DNA of 20,729 bases from SG8-32-3 sp964514055 (GCA_964514055.1 CAZEPB010000029.1:1-20729), one strand, 5' to 3'. Counted from the stretch's first letter, positions 1 through 7,001 are shown. Numbers and translations: made by a program. The notes: generated from the letters alone by a model not told the origin.

Positions 1-18
1 CCAACATACAACCACAAA

Positions 19-168
19 CTATTTAACTGTTTTGACGCAATTCATCTCCATGACTAAGTCAGGAGCTTTCTTGCTGACTTTTCTTTGTAAGCTCACTTTG
101 GAAACAGAAACTCGAGTGTTTGAGGTAGAACTTTCTGTAGGCGTGTAAACTCTTTTCTTGCTAGCCAT
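19..168 (-). CDS. Possible small basic protein, 49 aa
   Basis: An ATG at 168 opens a 49-codon frame ending in TAG at 19-21. It starts MASKKRVYTPTESSTSNTRV and is rich in Lys, Arg, Ser and Thr, with no membrane segment or recognised domain. GAGG lies about five bases before the ATG, so a ribosome could start here. It overlaps the last 76 bases of the zinc-finger gene in another frame, which weakens the case. It could be a translationally coupled small gene or a chance frame. No function can be assigned. Confidence 0.3.
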   Translation of the reverse strand: MASKKRVYTPTESSTSNTRVSVSKVSLQRKVSKKAPDLVMEMNCVKTVK

Positions 169-824
169 GACGCCTCGGCTTTGTGGAACGCGGGAACTGT
201 TAAGGTTAACTCTCGGGGAAGCCCCTTGTCCAGTAGGACCGTGTACTCTGTTTTTTGTCGCCAGTTTCTAAACCTGTTTAAGTTAAAGACCCCTGGATTA
301 CTGCTGTGGCTTGGGGTGCTCCATTCTTTTCTCTCTTCAGCCTTGAAAAGGTTGTATAGCACGTCTTTTCTTGGTTGGATCATTGCTTTAAAATCTGGAA
401 GGGTTATGCTTCTGTCCGTCAGCCACCTTTCAAAAAGGCCCATTGCAGAAGTTGAAGCAGGGCTGCTTGGGGATGAGTGCTTGTCTAGCATGACTATGAA
501 TTTGCCTCTGTGGTCGACCTCGTCATCTCTGATCTCGTTTACTATGTCGGCGTCTTCGGTGAAACCATCTTTTCTCAGCATGTTCTCAAGTTCAGCATAA
601 TCATCAATAACGTCGTCTTCTTTATCGAACGCATTTTGTATTCTGTCATGTAGCCCCGAGAAGCAAAGTGGAATCTTGCCATCTTCGGGTTTGCGGGTTA
701 CGCATTCAGTGTGAATTTCTATCGTATGGTTTTCAGTACGGTGCTTTGGGTATTCTTCGGGTGGTCCTTCCCAGCCGCAGCCAAAAGGACATCTCATTCG
801 ATCCATTTGTGCCATTTGCCACAC
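93..824 (-). CDS. Zinc-finger protein with ferritin-like helical segment
   Basis: Protein of 243 aa starting at GTG 824; ATGs follow at codons 4, 7 and 10. A TTTAAATT box near 848-856 lies about 27 bases upstream, which fits a leaderless start close to 824. Residues 12-33 form a Cys2His2-like finger (CPFGCGWE, then H28 and H33). Residues about 66-112 carry an acidic helical stretch with the spacing E..D.Y..L ... I..I..DE..H, which recalls one half of a rubrerythrin/ferritin-like metal site. The C-terminal third is basic and unrecognised. The finger suggests nucleic-acid or protein binding; the ferritin likeness is inference from spacing alone. First gene of a minus-strand run; a small frame overlaps its 3' end. 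Confidence 0.72.
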   Translation of the reverse strand: MWQMAQMDRMRCPFGCGWEGPPEEYPKHRTENHTIEIHTECVTRKPEDGKIPLCFSGLHDRIQNAFDKEDDVIDDYAELENMLRKDGFTEDADIVNEIRDDEVDHRGKFIVMLDKHSSPSSPASTSAMGLFERWLTDRSITLPDFKAMIQPRKDVLYNLFKAEERKEWSTPSHSSNPGVFNLNRFRNWRQKTEYTVLLDKGLPRELTLTVPAFHKAEASWLARKEFTRLQKVLPQTLEFLFPK

Positions 825-895
825 CAGAGACTAATAGGAGCTTTGAAAATTTAAACTTTTAATGTTTTTGAAAAAAAATAGAAAGGGGAAGTAGT

Positions 896-1298
896 TTATT
901 TCTTGCGTGTCGCTGGTGCTGCGCCTGCGTAGCTTTTTACGCCTATCTGGAGGCGTTGTCCCATGTGCTCTTGAGATCGGCTTCGTCTGTAGTGTGGTCC
1001 AACTCTGCCTGTTATGCCTGATCTGTCCATTGCCTCTCTGATTCTGGCGTTGCGTTCGGACCTCTCAAAGATCCCCACCGTTCCGTGCGCGGCTTGGATG
1101 AATATGTTTTTGATTTCCTGTGATCCTGCGCCTACTGCTGTGCGGCTACGTGAGAAGACGGTGACGTGCTTAAGCCATCCAGCTTAGTTAACCAAGCTGA
1201 AATTTGGCAGCGGTCGCCATAACCATCACGGCGAATTTGCCTGTTCCCGGCATCATTAGTTGAACGGGATTCAAGCGCATCCATTTTGCTTTTGCCAT
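896..1298 (-). pseudogene. Basic small protein gene with a broken frame
   Basis: Two minus-strand frames look like halves of one protein. The first starts at ATG 1298 with GGAG upstream, reads MAKAKWMRLNPVQLMMPGTG and runs to LG, then stops (TAA 1190-1188). The second is open from 1183 to a stop at 896, reads AGWLKHVTVFSRSRTAVGAG through to APATRKK, and has no start codon until GTG 1078. It is clearly protein-like upstream of that GTG, so the short 60-aa reading (896-1078) probably misses its N-terminus. The break falls inside a 20-bp near-palindrome. It may be an assembly error, a decayed gene or two small genes. Joined length would be about 130 aa. No family is recognised; the C-terminal half is strongly basic. 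Confidence 0.45.
1180..1199. repeat. 20-bp near-perfect palindrome
   Basis: CAGCTTAGTTAACCAAGCTG reads almost the same on both strands; only the A/C pair flanking the central GTTAAC is asymmetric. It carries the stop codons of both frames of the broken gene at 896-1298. It could be an operator, an insertion scar or a misassembly fold-back point. Confidence 0.55.
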
Positions 1299-1335
1299 TT
1301 TTTAATGCTCCTTTGGTACGGTTTATGTTGTTTCG

Positions 1336-1343
1336 GGGTATAA
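1336..1343 (-). promoter_or_regulatory. TATA-like box for the minus-strand run
   Basis: On the minus strand, CTTATACC lies about 40 bases before ATG 1298. It would give a short leader carrying the GGAG at about -10. It sits back to back with the plus-strand promoter at 1357, which makes this a divergent control region. Confidence 0.4.
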
Positions 1344-1356
1344 GGGTAGCGTAAAC

Positions 1357-1382
1357 TTTTATAACCATTGTCAACCATTGTG
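1357..1382 (+). promoter_or_regulatory. TATA box plus tandem 10-bp direct repeat
   Basis: TTTTATAA at 1357-1364 is centred 26 bases before ATG 1387, the usual distance for an archaeal leaderless start, with GTAAAC just before it as a possible BRE. AACCATTGTC (1363-1372) and AACCATTGTG (1373-1382) form a head-to-tail repeat between the box and the start, one helical turn apart. This placement suggests a binding site for a regulator. Confidence 0.6.
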
Positions 1383-1386
1383 AACT

Positions 1387-1665
1387 ATGTCTAAAGGGGT
1401 TCATCGGGTTAAGGATAAGTCAAGAGTCACACGGTATTATAATATTTTGCCGTATGCGGAGATTGTTGAGATATTGAAGTCGGGAGATACTGCTTTTTTT
1501 GAGGATACGAGGGAGCAGCCTTTGAAGCGGCAGACTATATGGAAGGCTGCGAAGAAGCTTAGTCGAATGTTGGAGAAGAAGGTTGTTGCCGTGAAGGGTA
1601 TTATGGAAACGGATAATAAAGGAAAGATGGAAGGATACCTGTTTATGGTTGAGGAGCAGAGCTAG
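1387..1665 (+). CDS. Small unknown protein, possible DNA-binding regulator
   Basis: Protein of 92 aa starting at ATG 1387, directly 26 bases after a TATA box. It is the only plus-strand gene in the first 7 kb and diverges from the minus-strand run, as early or regulatory viral genes often do. Residues 20-33 (PYAEIVEILKSGDT) and 46-68 (LKRQTIWKAAKKLSRMLEKK) look like helices, the second resembling a basic recognition helix. The end is acidic. I do not recognise the family. A regulator role is inferred from size, charge, orientation and the repeated site in its own promoter. The last 23 bases overlap a convergent small frame. Confidence 0.78.
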   Translation: MSKGVHRVKDKSRVTRYYNILPYAEIVEILKSGDTAFFEDTREQPLKRQTIWKAAKKLSRMLEKKVVAVKGIMETDNKGKMEGYLFMVEEQS

Positions 1666-1795
1666 CTTGGCTTGGCTCTTCGTGTGGAATCTGCTTGTTT
1701 ATGTTTTTGAGAAGAGTTAGGATTTCTGCGCCGTCAAGATACCTGTTTTTAGTTGGCTGAGCAGGTTTGGCAGGTTTTTCTTCGTTAGCGGTCAA
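1643..1795 (-). CDS. Small coupled protein, 50 aa, TTG start
   Basis: A TTG at 1795-1793 overlaps the TGA of the upstream gene (TTGA), a classic coupling arrangement. The frame runs 50 codons to TAA 1643-1645. It reads as a low-complexity Pro/Ala/Lys head followed by an amphipathic helix (YLDGAEILTLLKNINKQIP) and a Pro/Ser tail. It may be a separate peptide or, if a frameshift lies at 1793, a C-terminal extension of the 1792-2325 protein. No family recognised. Confidence 0.42.
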   Translation of the reverse strand: MTANEEKPAKPAQPTKNRYLDGAEILTLLKNINKQIPHEEPSQASSAPQP

Positions 1796-2325
1796 AGTCT
1801 TACACCTGCGGCGAGCTGTGGGTTATACATTGTGGTTATGTATTGAAGGTACTGCTCGCATCCTTTTCTAAGTTCTCTAGCTTCGGGGCTGTTTAAGCCT
1901 TGGGTGCTTTCCATGAGAATCTGCGCTAAGTCTACGGGGTGCTTCCCATAGTCTCTGTGAACATTGTTGAACCATTTTTGGAAGGTCAGCTTCCCATCTA
2001 TGACATCAATGAGGCTTTTCTTCATCTTTTCCCGGTTTCTTAACAGAATTTTCTTTGTCTTCGCAGGGTACGCCTCAAATATGGGAATAAGCTTCTCCGT
2101 AACCCGCGTTATGAAAATCTCCAGGTCCTCGCCGATGGCAGAAAAAGACCGTTTCGCGGCAGGTCTAGCTTCTGCTTGCGCCTCTGCATATTCGCCTGTT
2201 CGGGCTTGAGTTTGCTCCTGGAGACGTATGCGCTTGTAGAGTCCACAAGCCGGGCATTTAAGCAACTGTCCGGGGATAATCACTTTGAGGGGGAACCCAT
2301 CAATCTCGCAGACATCAGAGCTCAT
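1792..2325 (-). CDS. Unknown helical protein with a Cys pair
   Basis: ATG 2325 is preferred. The open frame reaches back to 2460, but that part overlaps the DUF2341 gene and reads as an Arg-rich shadow. The 177-aa product starts MSSDVCEIDGFPLKVIIPGQ and has one CPAC knuckle near residue 24, which could be half of a zinc site. It continues with charged helices (residues about 75-177) and an Ala/Glu-rich linker. On the minus strand a CCTATAAT box lies about 20 bases and an A/T-rich TTTTTATTTA about 35 bases before the ATG. Its stop overlaps a TTG-started small frame. No family recognised. Confidence 0.72.
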   Translation of the reverse strand: MSSDVCEIDGFPLKVIIPGQLLKCPACGLYKRIRLQEQTQARTGEYAEAQAEARPAAKRSFSAIGEDLEIFITRVTEKLIPIFEAYPAKTKKILLRNREKMKKSLIDVIDGKLTFQKWFNNVHRDYGKHPVDLAQILMESTQGLNSPEARELRKGCEQYLQYITTMYNPQLAAGVRL

Positions 2326-2378
2326 CACAATACACAGGAGATTATAGGTGTTTTTAGGTAAATAAAAATTTTGGGTAA

Positions 2379-3356
2379 TTAGTCCATTATTGTTGACATG
2401 AGAACTGGGATTACGCTTCCGCCTCCTATGCCTGCTGGTGGTGTTTCTTCGCTTCCCCATGCTCCATTAGAAGGCTCTGGGGAAACCCATTTCGTAACAA
2501 AAACCCAATCAATATATGCAGTGCCTCCAGTATCTCCCTCATAAAAAGCAACTACCATGTTTGAAGTTGGGATATTAGTTGTATGTTGAACTATCTGTGA
2601 ACCATCTTGATAAACCGTTGACTGCCCGCTTTTCCATGTTCCTTCATATTCGTGGAAAGATGTTGGTGTCGTTACTGTGATATTAGATGTGTTTGTATAT
2701 ACACCGCTACTCCACGTTTGGTATTCGACTACGTTTCCAAGATTTAAAGTAGTGAACAAATCTACCGCACGGTTATTCCAATCGTTTGGTGCCCTCAGAG
2801 TCAGAAAATGCTGGTTAGTATCACTTGCCCCTAACTTAACCGATACGTAAATAGCGGAATTAACAGGAATCGACACTAAGCCGTCAATTAAACCTCTTGT
2901 TCCAGATGTAGGTACAAGCTCCAAGTTTCCAGCATTCGTACTAATAGAGCCCTGTCTTGTAACCCATTTAGAAGTATCCAGCGTACTGTTGAAATTGTCA
3001 AAGAATAGAAACGTATTATCTCCGTTACTTGTCGTTGTTGCAGTTGCATTACCGTAGTAAATGTAAATGGTTACATTAGAACTGCTTAAGTCATCTGCAA
3101 CTTCAACCCAGAATACAGCGTTATCCGAATCAACCTCGCTTTTCATCCAATAATCCAGAAGCGTTGAGCCATCATTATCAGTAAAGCGTATGTCTCCAAA
3201 ATCGGTTTTGCATTTCCCGTTTAAATATACATCTCCTGCTGAGTCCGACCCTGAACCGTAATGAACAGTTACTTTGACTTGATAGTTTGTTCCTGCGCCC
3301 GTAGCTGGATTAATAACGTGCGATTTTCGAAACGACCAACCTGATAGCCAACCCAT
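2379..3356 (-). CDS. DUF2341 / concanavalin-like surface or fibre protein
   Basis: Protein of 325 aa. Residues 1-105 carry the DUF2341 pattern (GWLSGWSFRKSHVIN near the start, then a YYGN strand near 100), a beta-rich domain seen in archaeal and viral surface proteins, often next to a lectin-like fold. Residues about 115-285 (FFDNF ... VAFYEGD ... YIDWVFVTKW) look like a LamG/concanavalin-type beta sandwich. The C-terminus is Gly-rich and ends VIPVLMSTIMD. There is no signal peptide, which suits a virion component that is assembled inside the cell. A role in binding host glycans is inferred from the fold. It sits first after the frameshifted structural gene, separated by only six bases. Confidence 0.85.
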   Translation of the reverse strand: MGWLSGWSFRKSHVINPATGAGTNYQVKVTVHYGSGSDSAGDVYLNGKCKTDFGDIRFTDNDGSTLLDYWMKSEVDSDNAVFWVEVADDLSSSNVTIYIYYGNATATTTSNGDNTFLFFDNFNSTLDTSKWVTRQGSISTNAGNLELVPTSGTRGLIDGLVSIPVNSAIYVSVKLGASDTNQHFLTLRAPNDWNNRAVDLFTTLNLGNVVEYQTWSSGVYTNTSNITVTTPTSFHEYEGTWKSGQSTVYQDGSQIVQHTTNIPTSNMVVAFYEGDTGGTAYIDWVFVTKWVSPEPSNGAWGSEETPPAGIGGGSVIPVLMSTIMD

Positions 3357-3362
3357 TGCTCA

Positions 3363-3958
3363 TCACACCGAGTAGATGATTATTAAGACAAAACTTGAGG
3401 TGTAGTTTACGCTTCCCGCGTTATCAGAGTCCACCACAAAGCGGAAATCATACTGTACTCCTGACGTATCAACAGTTGAAGTTACATCTATCGGAACGGC
3501 AAATGTGGCTACTGCGCCTGCCACGTTCACCAGGCTTGTGGGAACTACGGATGTCAAGTTCAGCGCATCTGAGTAGCCTCCCCCAGCCTTTTGCTTCTGC
3601 ACTTTCAGCCCGATATTGTGAGTGTTGGCTGCCTGATTAGAAACATGAAGCATTGCGAGAAGAATAGCGCGCTGTCTAGTGGCTCCTGTTGGAAAAGTGG
3701 GAGTGACTGAGCCTGAGGTGAGGTTGGTTGCGGCAGCCGAAGCTACATTTTCAGAGACGGGTGTAGTGGGAATCTTGTCTGAGAAGATGCTGGCAGGTGT
3801 TGGGGATATAACAACTTTTATGGGCTTGCCTATTTCCAGACTAGCTTTCCATCAGTTGTTACTAACACCTGTCTGCGCACGCCGTTAGAGTCCACGCCGT
3901 AAATCGTAATTTCCTTGAGGGCGCGAAGTATCTCTTCAGTCAGTTTTTCATCACTCCA
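3363..3958 (-). pseudogene. Structural-type gene split by a frameshift
   Basis: The 3363-3653 frame starts with MLHVSNQ, but the same frame is open and protein-like up to 3851 without any start codon (for example ISPTPASIFSDKIPTTPVSE). The upstream part continues in another frame, 3830-3958, reading SDEKLTEEILRALKEITIYG and ending GKLVWK plus TAG. A -1 shift near 3832-3850 joins the two into one protein of about 190 aa. The first frame also lacks a clean start: ATG 3959 is one base out of register with the SDEKL frame. The joined product has a helical head, a linker and a beta-rich C-terminus ending SFVLIIIYSV, in keeping with a virion or fibre protein. Programmed shift, decay and consensus error are all possible. 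Confidence 0.55.
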
Positions 3959-4003
3959 TTAGCTTTACTACGTACATATTAGTGGGTTTAAGCAGATAAA
4001 AGG

Positions 4004-4423
4004 TTAGGCTACCGCGTAACGTAGGAATATTTTGCTGAAGTTTATCGGTTCGCCCACGCGCAAGATTAGGAGACATTTCTTTTGGAAACGTATGTTTGTT
4101 AATTCAAAGACGTAGGTGCCGCTTTCCTCGAAGGCGCATACATCTGTAAAGTCGGAGTAAGAACCTTCCAAATCGGTTTTTTCCGTTTTTAACACTACAC
4201 CGAAGTTGGAGCTGGGTGATCTCACCAAAAATTTTTCTATGTAGCCAGCTCCCTGCACGTCAAGAAAAGTTTGCTTGTCTGAAACGGGAATATTCACTAA
4301 GTTGACGATGTCAGTTGCAACCGTAGATTGTGGCGTGGGCTCCTCTTTCGCCGCTTCTTCAGCTCTTTCAGCTATTATTTCGGCTTGAACAATTTTCATT
4401 GCAGCGTCAAAAACTCGTGACAC
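4004..4423 (-). CDS. Small virion-decoration-like protein
   Basis: Protein of 139 aa beginning with GTG 4423; GAGGGG lies eight bases upstream inside the end of the previous gene. Residues 1-35 form a charged helix (AAMKIVQAEIIAERAEEAAK). Residues about 45-139 look like a compact beta sandwich (strands around VNIPVSDKQTFL, FLVRSPSSNFGVVLK, TYVFELTNIRF, CLLILRVGEP). The helix-plus-sandwich plan is shared with the 6231-6854 protein, and both lie among putative structural genes, so a virion decoration or adaptor role is inferred. No named family. Confidence 0.7.
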   Translation of the reverse strand: MSRVFDAAMKIVQAEIIAERAEEAAKEEPTPQSTVATDIVNLVNIPVSDKQTFLDVQGAGYIEKFLVRSPSSNFGVVLKTEKTDLEGSYSDFTDVCAFEESGTYVFELTNIRFQKKCLLILRVGEPINFSKIFLRYAVA

Positions 4424-4427
4424 TGCG

Positions 4428-4589
4428 CTACCCCTCGCGGATCACGTATTTGTCGCCGACCTTCTCTACGACCACGGGTTTAGACGACGCGGGGTTAGCG
4501 GGAATAAGCTGAGACACAAGGTAGCCTACGACCATGCCAAAAGGAAAAGCTATCAAAAACCCAATAGCTATCCAATCTCTATCTTCCAA
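4428..4589 (-). CDS. Single-helix membrane protein, 53 aa
   Basis: TTG 4589 is preceded by GGAGG with an eight-base spacing, which fixes the start. Residues 6-30 (WIAIGFLIAFPFGMVVGYLV) form one transmembrane helix after an acidic start (MEDRD). The remaining 23 residues are polar and end DKYVIREG. The stop lies five bases before the GTG of the 4004-4423 gene, so the two are surely co-translated. Same plan as the 54-58 aa protein just upstream; the pair may be membrane or envelope components. Confidence 0.72.
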   Translation of the reverse strand: MEDRDWIAIGFLIAFPFGMVVGYLVSQLIPANPASSKPVVVEKVGDKYVIREG

Positions 4590-4614
4590 GTGTTACGCCT
4601 CCATTTTCAGCACG

Positions 4615-4791
4615 CTATTTCTCCACTATCGCGGTTATTCTTCCTTTGTCGTCACGGTCAAACGCGATTATGCTGCCTTTGGGTTTGATGAACTGTGCAA
4701 GCACAAAGCCGAGGGGCACACCAATGCCTATGCCTGCCAAGAACACTACGAAAACTAAAGCCGTGTTATCTTCTGCCAAATGCTTACCCAA
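4615..4791 (-). CDS. Single-helix membrane protein, 54-58 aa
   Basis: The frame reads MAEDNTALVFVVFLAGIGIG from TTG 4779, or four residues longer from TTG 4791. A TTTAAATTTTT box at 4815-4825 is centred about 28 bases before 4791, so a leaderless start at 4791 is likely. Residues 7-30 form a transmembrane helix with Gly-Ile repeats. The tail (KGSIIAFDRDDKGRITAIVE) is a polar beta-like segment. It is probably an ancient duplicate in plan, not in close sequence, of the 4428-4589 protein. Confidence 0.7.
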   Translation of the reverse strand: MGKHLAEDNTALVFVVFLAGIGIGVPLGFVLAQFIKPKGSIIAFDRDDKGRITAIVEK

Positions 4792-4814
4792 ACATAATAG
4801 TGGTGCTCTCTTGC

Positions 4815-4825
4815 TTTAAATTTTT
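4815..4825 (-). promoter_or_regulatory. TATA box for the small membrane-protein genes
   Basis: TTTAAATTTTT lies about 28 bases before TTG 4791 and there is no ribosome binding site between, which fits an archaeal leaderless promoter driving 4791 through at least 4004. Confidence 0.5.
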
Positions 4826-4836
4826 CTCTCTACGTG

Positions 4837-5091
4837 CTAAAAGTGTCCGCCTGTGACTATGAAAGCAACTATAATAGCGACTATCACGGGCGCAACCAGG
4901 GATTTAAGGAAACTAAACGTCAGCGATTTTTCTTTTTTCAAGTCGTGCACGTCTTTGACTATGCCGTGGCTCATATCGTCGCCTATCAGCGCGACCTTGA
5001 TGGTTTTTAAATCCTCTTTTACTCCAGTCATCATGTTTTCACACTCGGATTTGCTAACATAACAATCCTCATCAATTTTTTTACTGGACAT
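4837..5091 (-). CDS. Coiled-coil protein with C-terminal membrane anchor, holin/XhlA-like
   Basis: ATG 5091 gives 84 aa; TTG 5100 would add three residues. Residues 1-60 are charged and helical with a possible coiled coil (ECENMMTGVKEDLKTIKVAL and VKDVHDLKKEK). Residues about 62-81 (LKSLVAPVIVAIIVAFIVTG) are one transmembrane helix, followed by GHF. This plan, a soluble coiled coil then one C-terminal helix, is like XhlA-type phage lysis accessory proteins, but no signature residue proves it. A TTTTTATC box lies about 45 bases upstream. Function as a lysis or membrane-remodelling factor is inference. Confidence 0.65.
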   Translation of the reverse strand: MSSKKIDEDCYVSKSECENMMTGVKEDLKTIKVALIGDDMSHGIVKDVHDLKKEKSLTFSFLKSLVAPVIVAIIVAFIVTGGHF

Positions 5092-5179
5092 AGGAGACAA
5101 CGCGACCTTACAGAGTAAGAGAGCGCGGAGAAGATAAAAACTTTTGCAGTAATTTTTAATATATTAACTTGAAGAGTTT

Positions 5180-6217
5180 TCACCCCGCAACCAAACCATT
5201 ATTGCTTATGTATTTTTCGGCTGCACTAAACGTCAGCGTACCGACTTTAGTGAACGTGGATAGGTCAACCTTAACTACCTTGCCTGGTGAGGTATATAGC
5301 CCCACATACAGATAGTTACCGGAAACAGCCAAAGAGTATACTTGGTCTTCTCCTGTAGCAAATGTGAGTGTGCCAACCTCAGTAAACGTGGAGAGGTCAA
5401 TCTTCGCAACCTTACCGGGTGATGTGCTTAATCCCGCATACAAATAGCCGCCAGAAACGGCTAAAGCGTTAATTTGGTTTTCATTTGCGGCAAGTGTTAA
5501 CGAATCGACTTCTGTGAACGTGGAGAGGTTAATCTTTTTAATTCTGGCTGGTGACAGATATAGCCCTGCGTACAAAAAGCTACCTGAAATAACTATAGCC
5601 TGGCAAGATGTGTCGCTTAAACCTAGTGCAGCTACTTCTGTAAAGGTTGATAGGTCAACCTTAACAACTGCGCTATTAGAGTATGTTCCTGCGTATAGAT
5701 AACCACTGGAAATAGCTAAGCCATAAACATAATAATCGGCTTCTGAAAACGTCAGTGTACCCACTTCCGTAAATGTGGAAAGGTCAACCTTGACGATTAC
5801 CCTTTGCTCATCAAACCCTACATACAAATAGCCGCCAGAAACAGCTAACACATAGGATTCATACGTAGATAATGTTAAGGTATCAACAACCGCGAAGGTT
5901 GAAAGGTCAATCTTAACGATTTTGCTGTTTGGATACAGGTATAACCCTGCGTAGAGATAACTTCCTGAAATAGCCAAACCATTAATATAATTATTGCCTG
6001 CCAGAAGCGCTAGCGAATCAACTTCCGTAAATGTTGTAAGATCATTTTTGATAAGTTTACAAGGGGAGTATATCCCCGCGTACAGATACGGAATTGATGG
6101 AGGAGGAGGAACTGCTGCTGCTTGTCCGCCTACAGCACTCATGCTTCTTAATCCGACGCGCCGTGAAAGTCTCAAAGGGTTAAAGGGCACTTGCCTTCCA
6201 GCAACATTCTTTAACAC
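5180..6217 (-). CDS. Seven-bladed beta-propeller protein
   Basis: Protein of 345 aa from GTG 6217. Residues 1-45 form a basic and proline-rich head (PPPPSIPYLYAG at its end). Then come seven near-identical units of about 44 aa, each of the form Y-LYAG-Y--PGKVVKVDLSTFTEVGTLTF-----V--LAVSG, up to the last residue. This is the YVTN/NHL-like propeller pattern with the Velcro closure split between the ends. There is no signal peptide. High identity among blades suggests recent unit duplication or gene conversion. Propellers in viruses often serve as receptor or glycan-binding spikes; that role is inferred here from its place among virion-like genes. The stop of the upstream gene is 13 bases away. 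Confidence 0.85.
   Translation of the reverse strand: MLKNVAGRQVPFNPLRLSRRVGLRSMSAVGGQAAAVPPPPSIPYLYAGIYSPCKLIKNDLTTFTEVDSLALLAGNNYINGLAISGSYLYAGLYLYPNSKIVKIDLSTFAVVDTLTLSTYESYVLAVSGGYLYVGFDEQRVIVKVDLSTFTEVGTLTFSEADYYVYGLAISSGYLYAGTYSNSAVVKVDLSTFTEVAALGLSDTSCQAIVISGSFLYAGLYLSPARIKKINLSTFTEVDSLTLAANENQINALAVSGGYLYAGLSTSPGKVAKIDLSTFTEVGTLTFATGEDQVYSLAVSGNYLYVGLYTSPGKVVKVDLSTFTKVGTLTFSAAEKYISNNGLVAG
5183..6082 (-). repeat. Tandem coding repeats, about 132 bp each
   Basis: Seven tandem units encode the propeller blades. The most conserved core is the DNA for KVDLSTFTEVGTLTF. Wobble positions differ between units, so the repeats are not very recent copies, yet the peptide stays the same. Confidence 0.8.
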
Positions 6218-6230
6218 TTAAATGCCCCAT

Positions 6231-6854
6231 TTAAGAAGTTTGATCTGTTTCTTCTCCGGCTATTTCGCCGTCAACCTGCGCCGCCGTGCCACCCGAAGGC
6301 AGCTTCGCTTTCATCTCAAGCTTAGTGGTGCCATTGCCCTTCAAATACTCTTCATGCGATGTCAGATAGTAGTTCAGCGGGAACCAGTCGGTGAAGGGCA
6401 GCTTAGCCATCACGTAATAGGGTATGCTCAGTGCTTGACCGGCCCAAAACAGTTGTATGATTATGTCTTCGGAGCATGACGCCGTGATTTTGGCTATTTG
6501 AAACCGCTTGCCCGTTGTAGGCACGTAAGATGCCAAGACCGCGTATGACTCGGTGGGCGCAACTATTGTGCCTGGTACAACGATGGGTCCTGTAGGTGTG
6601 GGAGTTACGCGGACTCCAGGAGTAGCCACTGTGGGTGCAGGAGTTGGGGGTACAGGAGCGGAAGGAATAGGTTCAACAGTGACCGTGAAAGAAGGCGGAA
6701 CAGGTATTCCTTGTGACTCCAACCAAGCTATAATCGCGTCCGCCATTTGCCGGTCTGTCGCCGCTATGTACTCCAGAAGCTTGTCGCGTCTAGAGAAAAA
6801 CTGTCCAATAACATCAAAAAAAGTTGGCGGGGGAATTTTTGTGTTGTCGCTCAT
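6231..6854 (-). CDS. Proline-rich virion-like protein; homologue is targeted by spacer 8415-8455
   Basis: Protein of 207 aa from ATG 6854. A TATAAA box lies about 20-25 bases upstream. Residues 7-20 (IPPPTFFDVIGQFF) start a helical head that runs to about residue 50. A Pro/Thr/Val linker follows (residues about 50-100). A beta-rich domain spans residues about 105-190 and the end is acidic. It resembles the 4004-4423 protein in plan. The DNA for PPTFFDVIGQFFS matches a CRISPR spacer in this same window with only third-position changes, so a sister element must carry the same peptide. No named family; a virion or host-contact role is inferred from composition and neighbours. Confidence 0.75.
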   Translation of the reverse strand: MSDNTKIPPPTFFDVIGQFFSRRDKLLEYIAATDRQMADAIIAWLESQGIPVPPSFTVTVEPIPSAPVPPTPAPTVATPGVRVTPTPTGPIVVPGTIVAPTESYAVLASYVPTTGKRFQIAKITASCSEDIIIQLFWAGQALSIPYYVMAKLPFTDWFPLNYYLTSHEEYLKGNGTTKLEMKAKLPSGGTAAQVDGEIAGEETDQTS

Positions 6855-6970
6855 AGCTCATCATCATATTAGTTTATAGAGTGTGTTTCTCCGTTTAAGT
6901 TTTGTTCTTTTCATCTAAAGACTCCGAGGAGACCCACTATGTGTTTTTTGCTATTTTTCTGTTAACAACG

Positions 6971-6980
6971 TTTATTAGTA
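6971..6980 (+). promoter_or_regulatory. TATA-like box for the first RHH-TnpB pair
   Basis: TTTATTAGTA is centred 27 bases before ATG 7002 with no ribosome binding site between, matching a leaderless archaeal promoter. The second RHH-TnpB pair has its box at the same distance. Confidence 0.5.
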
Positions 6981-7001
6981 CTCTTTTCCACTTGTTCACT
7001 T

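Noticed and set aside
181..600. A 139-aa plus-strand frame opposite the zinc-finger gene.
   Set aside because: It is the antisense shadow of a well-supported coding region, with no ribosome binding site or promoter.
1132..1404. A 90-aa minus-strand frame over the divergent promoter.
   Set aside because: It covers the TATA boxes and the palindrome and overlaps better-supported frames; composition is that of a shadow.
2326..2460. Arg-rich N-terminal extension of the 1792-2325 protein.
   Set aside because: It overlaps the DUF2341 coding region and lacks protein-like character; ATG 2325 has promoter-like sequence upstream.
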